A DNA stretch of 50,997 nt from Bacteroidales bacterium (GTDB lineage: Bacteria; Bacteroidota; Bacteroidia; Bacteroidales; UBA932), in NCBI GenBank assembly GCA_017617035.1, contig JAFZWV010000012.1, positions 1 to 50,997 of the forward strand, read 5' to 3'. Numbering within the stretch: the first letter of the stretch is position 1; the number at the start of each line of letters is the position of its first letter. Below, in pieces: positions 10,861 to 18,398 of the stretch. A model generated the notes under the pieces. That model was given only the letters and a program-made list of their open reading frames with translations. It made no database searches and was not told the origin of the DNA. Made by a program: the position numbers and the translations under genes.

Positions 10861-11580
10861 ATGGCCCAGGAAAAGGAAGCCCTGATTACCCTCAGGAAAG
10901 CCCACATCAAAGGTGGAGAAGACACCGTTCTGTACGATGTCGACATGGACATTTATCCCGGCGATTTCGTCTACATAGTCGGCAAAGTCGGTTCCGGTAA
11001 AACATCCATAATCAAGACTTTCATAGCCGAGTACCCCCTCGAAGAAGGCAAGTGCGACGTCTGCGGATTCAGGATCCAGAACCTTCGTACCAGAGACATT
11101 CCCCTGCTGCGCCGCAAATGCGGAGTCGTATTCCAGGATTTCATGCTCCTTACAGACAGGAGCGTCCACGACAACCTTGAGTTCGTCCTGAAAGCTACGG
11201 GCTGGAAGAACAAGGCCGACATTGAAAAGCGCATCATGGAAGTGCTTGAGGCGGTAGGGATGGAGACCAAGGAGCATAAAATGCCCCACCAACTCTCCGG
11301 AGGCGAGCAGCAGCGTATCGCGATAGCCCGCGCCATCCTAAACAAACCCGAAGTCATCCTGGCCGATGAGCCGACCGGCAACCTCGACGCAGAGACTGCC
11401 CATGGCATCATGAACCTGTTCCGCAAGCTCAACGAGACCGATGGAACCGCGGTAGTGATAGTTACCCACGACCGCCACATCTTCGAAAACTTCCCCGGAA
11501 GGGTCTTCGTCTGCGCCGACGAGCATTGCCGCGAGCTCCAGAGCTCGAGCGAAGTAATCGACCTGAGCATCACCATATGA
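10861..11580 (+). CDS. ftsE: Cell-division ABC ATPase FtsE
   Basis: FtsE is the ATPase of the FtsEX complex, which couples septal ring assembly to activation of peptidoglycan hydrolases. With ATG 10861 the product is 239 aa, close to the family length. Walker A is GKVGSGKT (residues 41-48), the signature is LSGGEQQR, Walker B is VILADEPTGNLD, and the switch histidine is in VTHD. A GTG 30 nt upstream is in frame but falls at the predicted transcription start. No ftsX follows. The next gene is nth, whose ATG overlaps the ftsE TGA as ATGA at 11577-11580. FtsE resembles MacB/LolD ATPases; the FtsE call rests on the overall sequence and on the absence of an adjacent permease. Confidence 0.82.
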   Translation: MAQEKEALITLRKAHIKGGEDTVLYDVDMDIYPGDFVYIVGKVGSGKTSIIKTFIAEYPLEEGKCDVCGFRIQNLRTRDIPLLRRKCGVVFQDFMLLTDRSVHDNLEFVLKATGWKNKADIEKRIMEVLEAVGMETKEHKMPHQLSGGEQQRIAIARAILNKPEVILADEPTGNLDAETAHGIMNLFRKLNETDGTAVVIVTHDRHIFENFPGRVFVCADEHCRELQSSSEVIDLSITI

Positions 11581-12212
11581 CGCGCAAAGCCCGCTTTGAA
11601 GCCATAGTCGACTGGTTCGCCGCGAACCGGCCGGAAGCGCAGTCGGAGCTCGACTTCGACTCCCCTTTCCAGCTGATCTGCGCCGTGGTCCTGTCGGCCC
11701 AGTGTACCGACAAACGGGTGAACATGGTCACTCCCGCGCTGTTCGAGCGCTATCCCTCCCCCGACGCCCTCGCCAAAGCCGAGGCGGCCGAGGTGTACGA
11801 GCTGATCAAATCGGTCTCCTACCCCAACTCCAAGGCCGCACATCTAGTGGGCATGGCCCGCAGGCTGGTCGAGGTCTACGGAGGGCAGGTTCCTTCCGAT
11901 ATCGACGAGCTCATGACCCTGCCCGGCGTTGGCAGGAAAACGGCGAACGTAGTCGCCTCCATAGTCTATGACAAGCCCGTAATCGCCGTAGATACCCATG
12001 TCTTCAGGGTAGCCCACAGGCTCGGCCTATCGGACGGCAAGACCCCCGAGGCCGTGGAACGTGACCTGGAGGCCCACATCGCCGAAGAGTTGCGCCCGGT
12101 CGCGCATCACTGGCTGATTCTCCATGGCCGCTATATATGCACTGCACGCACCCCCCGTTGCGGAGAGTGCGCGCTGAAACAGTGGTGCAAATCTTATAAG
12201 GCCGACCGCTAG
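11577..12212 (+). CDS. nth: Endonuclease III
   Basis: Endonuclease III is a base-excision-repair DNA glycosylase/AP lyase that removes oxidised pyrimidines. The 212-aa protein carries the helix-hairpin-helix motif LPGVGRKTANVV with the catalytic-type Lys at 121, the catalytic Asp at 139 (IAVDTH) and a C-terminal 4Fe-4S ligand pattern C-x6-C-x2-C-x5-C (CTARTPRCGECALKQWC). The ATG at 11577 is chosen because it gives the family N terminus and the ATGA overlap with ftsE. The TAG stop lies inside a palindromic CTAG (12209-12212) that also supplies the stop codon of the convergent phosphohexomutase gene. Confidence 0.96.
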   Translation: MTRKARFEAIVDWFAANRPEAQSELDFDSPFQLICAVVLSAQCTDKRVNMVTPALFERYPSPDALAKAEAAEVYELIKSVSYPNSKAAHLVGMARRLVEVYGGQVPSDIDELMTLPGVGRKTANVVASIVYDKPVIAVDTHVFRVAHRLGLSDGKTPEAVERDLEAHIAEELRPVAHHWLILHGRYICTARTPRCGECALKQWCKSYKADR

Positions 12213-13870
12213 CTGCAGAACTGCGCCTTGAGAGCGGCGATCTTCTCGTCTGCATCCGCGCCCTTGGCCCCGAAGTAGAACTTGATCTTCGGCTCAGTTC
12301 CGGAAGGACGTACGCTTACAACATCCCCCGCCTCGTCGAAGAACTGAAGGACGTTGGACTTCGGCTGACCGGTCTTTTCGGGCTCGAGGTAGTCTATGAC
12401 TTTGGTGACGGGGCTGCCGCAGAGCTCTTTTGGAGGATTGGCCCTGAGGCCAGCCATGATGGCGGCGATCTCCTCGGCGCCGGACTTACCCTTGCGCACT
12501 ACCGAGACGAGGCCTTCCTTGCGATAGCCGTATTCCTTGTAAATCTTCTGCATGAGCTGGTAGAGGGTCAGGCCCTGCTCGGCGGCCCAGGCTGCGGCTT
12601 CTGCGACCATGGCCGAGGCGATCTGGGCGTCCTTGTCGCGGACGAACTGGCCCACGTTGAAGCCGTAGCTCTCCTCGCCGCCGCAGATGAACTCACCGTC
12701 CTTTTCGTTGCGCTTGACGACCTCGGCTATGTACTTGAAGCCGGTGAGGACGTTGTATACGGGGATTCCGAAGCCATCGCAGATCTCGCGAATGAGCTCG
12801 GTGGTGACTATAGTCTTGACGACATACTGGCCGGGCTTCTGGAGGCCGAGTTCCTTGCGGCGGCTCAGAATATAGTAAGTCATCAGGGATGCGGTCTGGT
12901 TGCCGTTGAAAAGGACCATCTTTCCTTCGGGATCGCGCACGGCGATACCCATTCGGTCAGCATCAGGGTCGGTGGCGATAACGATATCGGCACCCGTCTC
13001 ATCGGCCTTGGCGATAGCCATCTTGAGGGCCGAGGGCTCCTCGGGATTCGGGGACATGACTGTCGGGAAGTTTCCGTCGCTGACGTCCTGCTCGGGGACA
13101 TGGATGACGTTCTCGAAGCCGAGCCTCTTGAGAGTCTCGGGGACGAGCCTTACGCCGCAGCCATGGAGAGGCGTATAGACGAACTTGAAGCCTGCGTGCT
13201 TCTTGCAGATATCCTTGCTCAGGGTCAGCGAAAGGATGTCGCGAAGGTAGCACTCATCCTCTGCTACGCCCATCATCTCTATCTTACCTGCGCCTGCGCC
13301 AGGATGGAACTTCACCTGTGAAGGAGAGGTGATCTTCGCGACCTCGGCGACTATGTCTTTGTCTACCGGAGAAGTAATCTGTCCGCCGTCGGACCAGAAA
13401 ACCTTATAGCCGTTGTACTCCTTCGGGTTATGCGAGGCAGTTACCATAACGCCGGCTGTAGCGCCCTTCAGACGTATGCTGTAGCTAAGTTCGGGAGTAG
13501 GACGGATGTCGTCAAAAAGATAGACATGGAGGCCGTTTGCACTCAGGACGTCCGCGGTGATGCGGGCGAACTCGCGGCTGTGGTTACGGCTGTCGAAGGA
13601 GATGCAGACCTTGATGTCTTCACCCTTCACGTTTGCGAGAATGTAGTTGGCAAGGCCTTGGGTGGCCATTCCGACCGTGTACTTGTTCATCCTGTTGGTT
13701 CCTGCGCCCATAATGCCGCGAAGGCCGCCGGTACCGAATTCGAGATTACGGTAGAAAGCGTCTTCCAGAGCGACGGGGTCGCCTGCCATCAATTCCTGAA
13801 CTTCCTTTCGGGTTTGCTCGTCGAACTCCTCAGAGAGCCACGACTGCGCGATAGACTTGTAATCTGACAT
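12209..13870 (-). CDS. Phosphohexomutase (phosphoglucomutase/phosphomannomutase)
   Basis: The enzyme interconverts hexose 1- and 6-phosphates in the cytoplasm. The 553-aa alpha-D-phosphohexomutase shows the phosphoserine loop TASHNPKEYNGYK (Ser146), the metal-binding loop DPDADRMG, the sugar-binding loop GGEESYGF and the phosphate-binding loop RPSGTEPKIKFY, in the expected order. Length and the SHNP-KEYNGYK motif fit the PgmB-like/phosphopentomutase-2 branch common in Bacteroidota. The choice between glucose, mannose and pentose phosphates cannot be made from sequence alone. It is a single-gene unit convergent with nth (4-bp overlap) and preceded by its own -7 box and a GC hairpin. Confidence 0.93.
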   Translation of the reverse strand: MSDYKSIAQSWLSEEFDEQTRKEVQELMAGDPVALEDAFYRNLEFGTGGLRGIMGAGTNRMNKYTVGMATQGLANYILANVKGEDIKVCISFDSRNHSREFARITADVLSANGLHVYLFDDIRPTPELSYSIRLKGATAGVMVTASHNPKEYNGYKVFWSDGGQITSPVDKDIVAEVAKITSPSQVKFHPGAGAGKIEMMGVAEDECYLRDILSLTLSKDICKKHAGFKFVYTPLHGCGVRLVPETLKRLGFENVIHVPEQDVSDGNFPTVMSPNPEEPSALKMAIAKADETGADIVIATDPDADRMGIAVRDPEGKMVLFNGNQTASLMTYYILSRRKELGLQKPGQYVVKTIVTTELIREICDGFGIPVYNVLTGFKYIAEVVKRNEKDGEFICGGEESYGFNVGQFVRDKDAQIASAMVAEAAAWAAEQGLTLYQLMQKIYKEYGYRKEGLVSVVRKGKSGAEEIAAIMAGLRANPPKELCGSPVTKVIDYLEPEKTGQPKSNVLQFFDEAGDVVSVRPSGTEPKIKFYFGAKGADADEKIAALKAQFCS

Positions 13871-13898
13871 ATATTATGCGGTTTTAGTTTCAATCTCT

Positions 13899-13906
13899 CA
13901 AATTTA
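13899..13906 (-). promoter_or_regulatory. -7 box for the phosphohexomutase gene
   Basis: The minus strand reads TAAATTTG, an exact TAnnTTTG match, 28 nt before the ATG at 13870. A hairpin (13920-13951) occupies the region where the -33 contact would lie. Confidence 0.6.
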
Positions 13907-13919
13907 CAAAAAGTTTTTG

Positions 13920-13951
13920 GACTTCTCCCCCTAAAAAAGGGGGGAGTAGTC
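13920..13951. promoter_or_regulatory. Hairpin upstream of the phosphohexomutase promoter
   Basis: Arms 13920-13931 and 13940-13951 pair over 12 bp with one mismatch, around an A-rich loop, with a run of C facing a run of G at the loop end. It lies just upstream of the minus-strand -7 box and 18 bp from structured element copy 2. It could be a regulator site or a terminator remnant; no function is shown. Confidence 0.4.
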
Positions 13952-13969
13952 GAAAAATCGCATGTAGAG

Positions 13970-14075
13970 CGAAAAGCAACCGGTGCCCCAGAGCCGCATT
14001 TGCCCGGAGTAGGGTCGCCGCCAGACGCGAAGCGTCTCCAGGCGATAGCGGCTATGGGGTACCGGTTGTTTTTCG
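13970..14075. repeat. Structured palindromic element, copy 2
   Basis: Outer arms 13970-13990 and 14055-14075 pair over 21 bp with two G-U type positions (13976/14069 and 13985/14060). Inner pairs match copy 1: GCCGC 13993-13997 with GCGGC 14048-14052, CCC 14003-14005 with GGG 14012-14014, TCGCC 14015-14019 with GGCGA 14041-14045, and AGACGC 14023-14028 with GCGTCT 14032-14037 around a gaa loop. The shared core blocks include TTTGCCCGGA, TAGGGTCGCCG and AGGCGATAGCGG. It lies between two divergent genes and its right arm ends exactly where the methyltransferase -7 box begins, so it would occupy that promoter's upstream region. Confidence 0.8.
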
Positions 14076-14083
14076 TATATTTG
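14076..14083 (+). promoter_or_regulatory. -7 box for the THUMP-like methyltransferase gene
   Basis: TATATTTG fits TAnnTTTG exactly and lies 5 nt before the ATG at 14089. Initiation about 7 nt downstream of the box would give a leaderless or nearly leaderless mRNA. The -33 region would fall inside the right arm of the structured element. Confidence 0.5.
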
Positions 14084-14088
14084 CAGAG

Positions 14089-15195
14089 ATGAAGAAGTCG
14101 TTTGCAGAGATAGTGGCAAAAGAGCAGTCGCGGGCGCTCGAAAGGGTGCTTGCGAAGGTACCGCTATGGGCCGGCATCGACCTCCAGATACCAGGGAGTC
14201 TTGCTGCGGAGCAGTGCTCTTCGGCCGCTACAGCCCTGTACAAGGCCGAATTGCTAAACGATTGCAAGACTATAGCGGATCTCACTGGCGGGCTGGGCGT
14301 AGACTGCTGGGCTTTCGCGCAGAACGCGAAAACTGTCTACCACAACGAACTGAACGCGGAACTGTCGGAAGCTGTGCAATCCAATTTCAGCAAACTTGGC
14401 ATAACAAACGTCGAATTCAGTGCGGCAAAAGCAGAAGACAGACTGGCGAGCCTGCCGGATGTCGACGCCATCTACCTCGACCCTTCGCGGCGCGACGGCA
14501 CAGGCCGAAAGGTCTTTCTGGTCGAAGACTGCAGGCCTGATGTTCTGGCCATGCTTCCGGCCCTGCTCGGCAAAGCAGCAACCGTTCTGATCAAGCTTTC
14601 GCCCATGGCAGATCTCACCATGCTGCGCGAACGTTTCGGCAGGAATCTCAGGGAGTTACACATCGTCAGCTCAGGCGGAGAAGTAAAAGAATTGCTGCTC
14701 AAACTCACTCGCGAGCCAAACAAGAGTGTCAGCATTATTGCAACAAATCTCCACGACAAGTTGGAGTTCGCTCCAGAGGAAGAGGTAGAAGCCCAGGCTG
14801 CTTATCCGACGAGCGCAGATGACCTTCACAATGGACTGCTCTTCGAACCCGATCCGGCAATCACTAAAGCCGGAGCCTTCAAACTCCCCTGCACCCGATA
14901 CAACCTAACGAAACTCGGCCGCTTTACGCACCTCTACCTAAGTCCTGACAAGCAGGCATTCGGCAAATACTACCACGTAGAAAACATATTCGACTGGGGA
15001 CGCGAGGGCTTCAAGGCGTGCGCAGCGAAATATCCATGCGCCGAAGTTTCGGCCAGAAATGTACCTATGAGTTCCGACGAACTCAAAGCACGCCTCAAAG
15101 TCCGCCCGTCGGCAGACTTTCATATCTTCGGTGTAACTATTGACCTGCCTACAGGTCAGCAGCGCAAGCTTATTGCTGCAAAGAGAGATTCCTGA
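14089..15195 (+). CDS. THUMP-like domain class I SAM methyltransferase
   Basis: The 368-aa cytoplasmic protein has a Rossmann methyltransferase core with the SAM-binding motif IADLTGGLGVD (about 64-74), a downstream acidic strand (VYHNELN) and a DPSRRD motif in the position of the catalytic DPPY/NPP-type loop. The C-terminal part (about 280-360) fits the THUMP-like domain that accompanies this family. Such proteins are annotated as putative RNA methyltransferases; the target is unknown. Its 3' end overlaps the convergent S9 peptidase gene by 26 bp. Its start lies directly beyond structured element copy 2. Confidence 0.87.
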   Translation: MKKSFAEIVAKEQSRALERVLAKVPLWAGIDLQIPGSLAAEQCSSAATALYKAELLNDCKTIADLTGGLGVDCWAFAQNAKTVYHNELNAELSEAVQSNFSKLGITNVEFSAAKAEDRLASLPDVDAIYLDPSRRDGTGRKVFLVEDCRPDVLAMLPALLGKAATVLIKLSPMADLTMLRERFGRNLRELHIVSSGGEVKELLLKLTREPNKSVSIIATNLHDKLEFAPEEEVEAQAAYPTSADDLHNGLLFEPDPAITKAGAFKLPCTRYNLTKLGRFTHLYLSPDKQAFGKYYHVENIFDWGREGFKACAAKYPCAEVSARNVPMSSDELKARLKVRPSADFHIFGVTIDLPTGQQRKLIAAKRDS

Positions 15196-16987
15196 TCCAG
15201 AATTCCTTGTCCGCTTCGTTGTCGTGGCGAGCCTGCTCTCCACGGTAACCGTGCATACCGTCGGTGTACAGCATCAGATCGAACTGCTTACCGCAGCGCT
15301 GAAGCGAATCGACCAGCAGCAAAGTGTTCTGAAGGTGAACATTGTCGTCGCCGGTGCCATGGGTCAGTTTCAGACGCGAACGCGAAGGATCGTAGTTGCG
15401 AACATAATTCAAGGCGCGCGCCTTGGCATAGCCCTCGGGATTGCGCTGAGGGGTATCCATAAAGCGCTCGGTATAGTGAGTGTCGTACAACTCCCAGTCG
15501 TATACTCCCCCGCCCGCAACGCCGCAGCGGAACAGGTCGGGATGGTTCATGACCAGCATCGCGGTCATCGTGCCCCCGAAGGAAAAGCCCTCGACGCCTA
15601 TGCGTGAGGCGTCCACATAAGGCAGCGCCGCGAACCAGCGTGCCCAGGTGCAGGCGTCCTCCACCGGAACGCTCACTACGTCGCGGTAGACCAGGTCGGT
15701 GCCACGGCGACCATTGTGGCCGGCAGCGCGAGTATCGATTATCGCCCGTATAACGCCCGTCTCCCAGAACCAGCGGACCATGGGGCTGACCCTGCGACGG
15801 TTGTCGCGGACGTACGGGTTGTCGGGACCGCCATATATCTCCATCACCACCGGATACTTTTTCGAAGGGTCAAAGTCACGCGGCAGCGCCACCGCGGCAG
15901 GGACCTTCAGGCCATCGGACATCTCGGCGTAGACTATATCGAAGTGCGGTCCTTCAGGTTCCGGTTCCGCTGCCGATTCGGGCACAGACAGGGCTTTGCG
16001 CAGGTCTATCGTGTATGGGGCCGGATTGTGGTTGATGTCGGCATACTCGACTTTCGCCTTCTTTGCGGCCAGGTCGAGCGATTTGACGCTCACGGCCATG
16101 TCCGGATCCGAGAGCAACTTCTGGCGTCCCTTTCGGTCGACCGAGTACAGACACTGATGGACGTCAGAATCGCGGTAGGACGTAAAGAATACCATCCCCG
16201 AATCCACTGCCAGCAGCGAAATCCTCCAGTTGACGCCCGAAGTGAGGCGTTTCAAGGTCTTGCCGTCGTAGGATAGGAAATAAATCTGCTGCCAGCCAGT
16301 CTCGAATGCCCTGGCCATATACAGACCGTCCTTGGTAAAGAGCATGTCCTGCAGCCAGTCCAGCCAGGTCGGATAGGTCTCATGGTAGATGGACCTCTTG
16401 GCTCCGGTCGCAGCGTCAACCGCATAGAGGTCCAGTTCCTGCTGAACGCGCGGCTCGCGCTGCACGAACAGCTGTTTGCTGTCTGCGCCCCAGAACGGGG
16501 TCCCGAAATACTGGTCTTCATTCTCGTCGAAATCGGCCCATACTATCTTGTCCGGTGATGCCAAATCGATGATGCCTATGCGCACGCTGGGGTTGGGATC
16601 ACCGGCCAGCGGGTAGCGCGTCTCACTCAGGCTGCCGCCCTTGGCCCCGTAGGGCGAATAAATCGGGAACATCTCCACCACCGAATTGTCGAAGCGGTAG
16701 AAGGCAAGCTTTCGCGAATCGGGGCTCCACCAGAAGGCCTTGTAACGCGACGGACGGCCGAAGATTTCCTCGTAGTATACCCATGAAGCGTAGCCGTTGA
16801 GAATGACGTCGGTGCCATCTGAAGTCAGCTTGAGGGCGTCTCCACCGTCGGCCGGTCGTACATATAGGTCTCCTTCCATGGTGAATGCTACCATGGTCGA
16901 ATCGGGTGAATATGTAGGATTTGTTTCCTGGGCGTTGGCGAAGCCGAGCGGCAGGATAGCCGCAAGAAGCAGTATCAAACGTTTCAT
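15170..16987 (-). CDS. DPP-IV-like S9 prolyl oligopeptidase, shortened propeller
   Basis: This is a secreted serine exopeptidase of family S9 that probably removes dipeptides from peptides in the periplasm. With the ATG at 16987 it is 605 aa with signal peptide MKRLILLLAAILPLGFANAQ. The DPP-IV N-terminal hallmark ASWVYYEEIFG is present, and the catalytic triad is visible as S469 in GFSFGG, D547 in THGTGDDNVH and H579 in DGMHG. Typical DPP-IV proteins are about 720 aa with GWSYGG at the serine. Here roughly the first 120 residues of the propeller are missing, because the signal peptide runs directly into the NPTYSPDSTMVAF strand. The start is supported by an ATGA overlap with the stop of the helicase gene. 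Longer in-frame sequence upstream lies inside that gene. Confidence 0.9.
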   Translation of the reverse strand: MKRLILLLAAILPLGFANAQETNPTYSPDSTMVAFTMEGDLYVRPADGGDALKLTSDGTDVILNGYASWVYYEEIFGRPSRYKAFWWSPDSRKLAFYRFDNSVVEMFPIYSPYGAKGGSLSETRYPLAGDPNPSVRIGIIDLASPDKIVWADFDENEDQYFGTPFWGADSKQLFVQREPRVQQELDLYAVDAATGAKRSIYHETYPTWLDWLQDMLFTKDGLYMARAFETGWQQIYFLSYDGKTLKRLTSGVNWRISLLAVDSGMVFFTSYRDSDVHQCLYSVDRKGRQKLLSDPDMAVSVKSLDLAAKKAKVEYADINHNPAPYTIDLRKALSVPESAAEPEPEGPHFDIVYAEMSDGLKVPAAVALPRDFDPSKKYPVVMEIYGGPDNPYVRDNRRRVSPMVRWFWETGVIRAIIDTRAAGHNGRRGTDLVYRDVVSVPVEDACTWARWFAALPYVDASRIGVEGFSFGGTMTAMLVMNHPDLFRCGVAGGGVYDWELYDTHYTERFMDTPQRNPEGYAKARALNYVRNYDPSRSRLKLTHGTGDDNVHLQNTLLLVDSLQRCGKQFDLMLYTDGMHGYRGEQARHDNEADKEFWIRNLSLQQ

Positions 16988-18396
16988 TTCACGAAAAACC
17001 TGTCTGGGAAATTGACCAGATATACTTTCTCCACGGCCCTGGTCAACGCCGTGTACAGCCACTTCAAATCGTCGGTGGTCTGAATCTCCTGCCAGAACGG
17101 ACAGTCGATGAACACGCAACTCCACTGTCCGCCTTGAGATTTGTGGCAGGTAACTGCCTGGGCGTATTTGAGTTGCAATGCATTATAGTAGGGGTCTTCA
17201 CGAACTGCCATCCAGCGTTTCTGCTTGGATTTGATATCCGAATAATCCTCGTTAACCCCCTGATACAGCGCATTTTGCTGTTCGTAAGTCAACGAGGCTG
17301 ATTCAGACTCGAGGGTATCGAGGCAGACTTTTGCAACTACCTCTTCATCGTCGTAATCCGGGAACACAAGGGTGGCCTCCGCAAAGTGCAGTCCATAGCG
17401 GTCTTCAAAGCCGCGAATGCGTTTCAATTCAGCGATATCTCCGTTCGCGATATAGCCCATTTTTGAGTCCTCGTCGAGGAACTGATAGCAGTTCTTCACT
17501 ATCATCAGTTTGTCGCCGCGAAGCAGCCTTTCTTCCTTGAACTGGACCGTAGAACGTATGCCCAGGTTATATCTGATGGCCCTTTTGTTGGAGCGACACA
17601 GGATGATGGTTTCGTCTTCTCCGTAGTGGTCGTAGGCCCAACCTATCTTCTCGATTAGTTCTTCCCCACCGATGCGCTCTATATCCGAGTATCCGTCGAG
17701 TTTCAGACGTACAGTTCCGGCATCGAGATTCTGCCGCAGAGCGGTAGCGTTCATGAGTATACCGGAAGATTCCGCCTGCCTGACAACTGTAGTTAGAGTA
17801 GCGAAGCGGACGCCGCCGAAGGCCGCCATGTAATCGGGCGAGAGCGCAGGGCTCTCGTCCATACCCACCGGCGGCAGCTGCGCGGCGTCGCCCACGAGTA
17901 TCAGCCGGCAGTCGGTCCCAGCCCTGACAAAGCCTATGAGGTCCTCCAGAAGGTTCCCTGTACCGAACTGACCGGGGCCGTCGGCCGCATCGATTCCTAT
18001 AAGCGAAGCCTCATCGACTACGAACAGCGTGCTTTTGAGTTTATTTGGAGCAAGCGAGAACTGGCCGAAGCCGTCCGCGCCGACTCCTTTCTGCCGATAA
18101 ATTGCTTTGTGGATGGTCTGGGCCGGGGCTCCGGCAAACGATGAGAGCACCTTGGCGGCGCGGCCGGTAGGAGCCAACAACACCGACGGCACTTCCAACG
18201 CACGCAGAGCTTCAACCACTGCGGCCACGGCTGCGGTCTTACCGGTTCCGGCATAGCCGTTGACGACCATTATGTCGCCGTCGTCCGTAGTAAGGAACTC
18301 CCCCACCTCGCAGAAAAGCTTCTCCTGGCATGGAGTGGGTTCATAACCGAATTTCTTGAGGAATTCGCCTGTAAGGAATGCCGCCCTGGTAGCCAT
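16984..18396 (-). CDS. RecD-like/Dda-like ATP-dependent DNA helicase
   Basis: The 470-aa cytoplasmic superfamily 1B helicase shows Walker A NGYAGTGKT (about 46-53), motif Ia LLAPTGRAAKVL, Walker B LFVVDEASLI, motif III LILVGDAAQLPPVG, a UvrD-C-terminal motif AVTCHKSQGGQW and motif VI YTALTRAVEKVYLV. It is shorter than RecD2 (about 700 aa) and lacks its N-terminal region, so it is closer to the compact AAA/UvrD_C_2 helicases widespread in Bacteroidota. Its role is probably in DNA repair or recombination, 5'-3' by family. It starts 2 nt after trkH and its TGA overlaps the ATG of the peptidase gene, so it lies inside a four-gene transcript. Confidence 0.9.
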   Translation of the reverse strand: MATRAAFLTGEFLKKFGYEPTPCQEKLFCEVGEFLTTDDGDIMVVNGYAGTGKTAAVAAVVEALRALEVPSVLLAPTGRAAKVLSSFAGAPAQTIHKAIYRQKGVGADGFGQFSLAPNKLKSTLFVVDEASLIGIDAADGPGQFGTGNLLEDLIGFVRAGTDCRLILVGDAAQLPPVGMDESPALSPDYMAAFGGVRFATLTTVVRQAESSGILMNATALRQNLDAGTVRLKLDGYSDIERIGGEELIEKIGWAYDHYGEDETIILCRSNKRAIRYNLGIRSTVQFKEERLLRGDKLMIVKNCYQFLDEDSKMGYIANGDIAELKRIRGFEDRYGLHFAEATLVFPDYDDEEVVAKVCLDTLESESASLTYEQQNALYQGVNEDYSDIKSKQKRWMAVREDPYYNALQLKYAQAVTCHKSQGGQWSCVFIDCPFWQEIQTTDDLKWLYTALTRAVEKVYLVNFPDRFFVK

Positions 18397-18398
18397 TT

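Noticed and set aside
16988-17125. N-terminal extension of the S9 peptidase into the helicase gene
   Set aside because: The residues do not resemble a propeller, and a proper signal peptide starts at the ATG at 16987, which overlaps the helicase stop.
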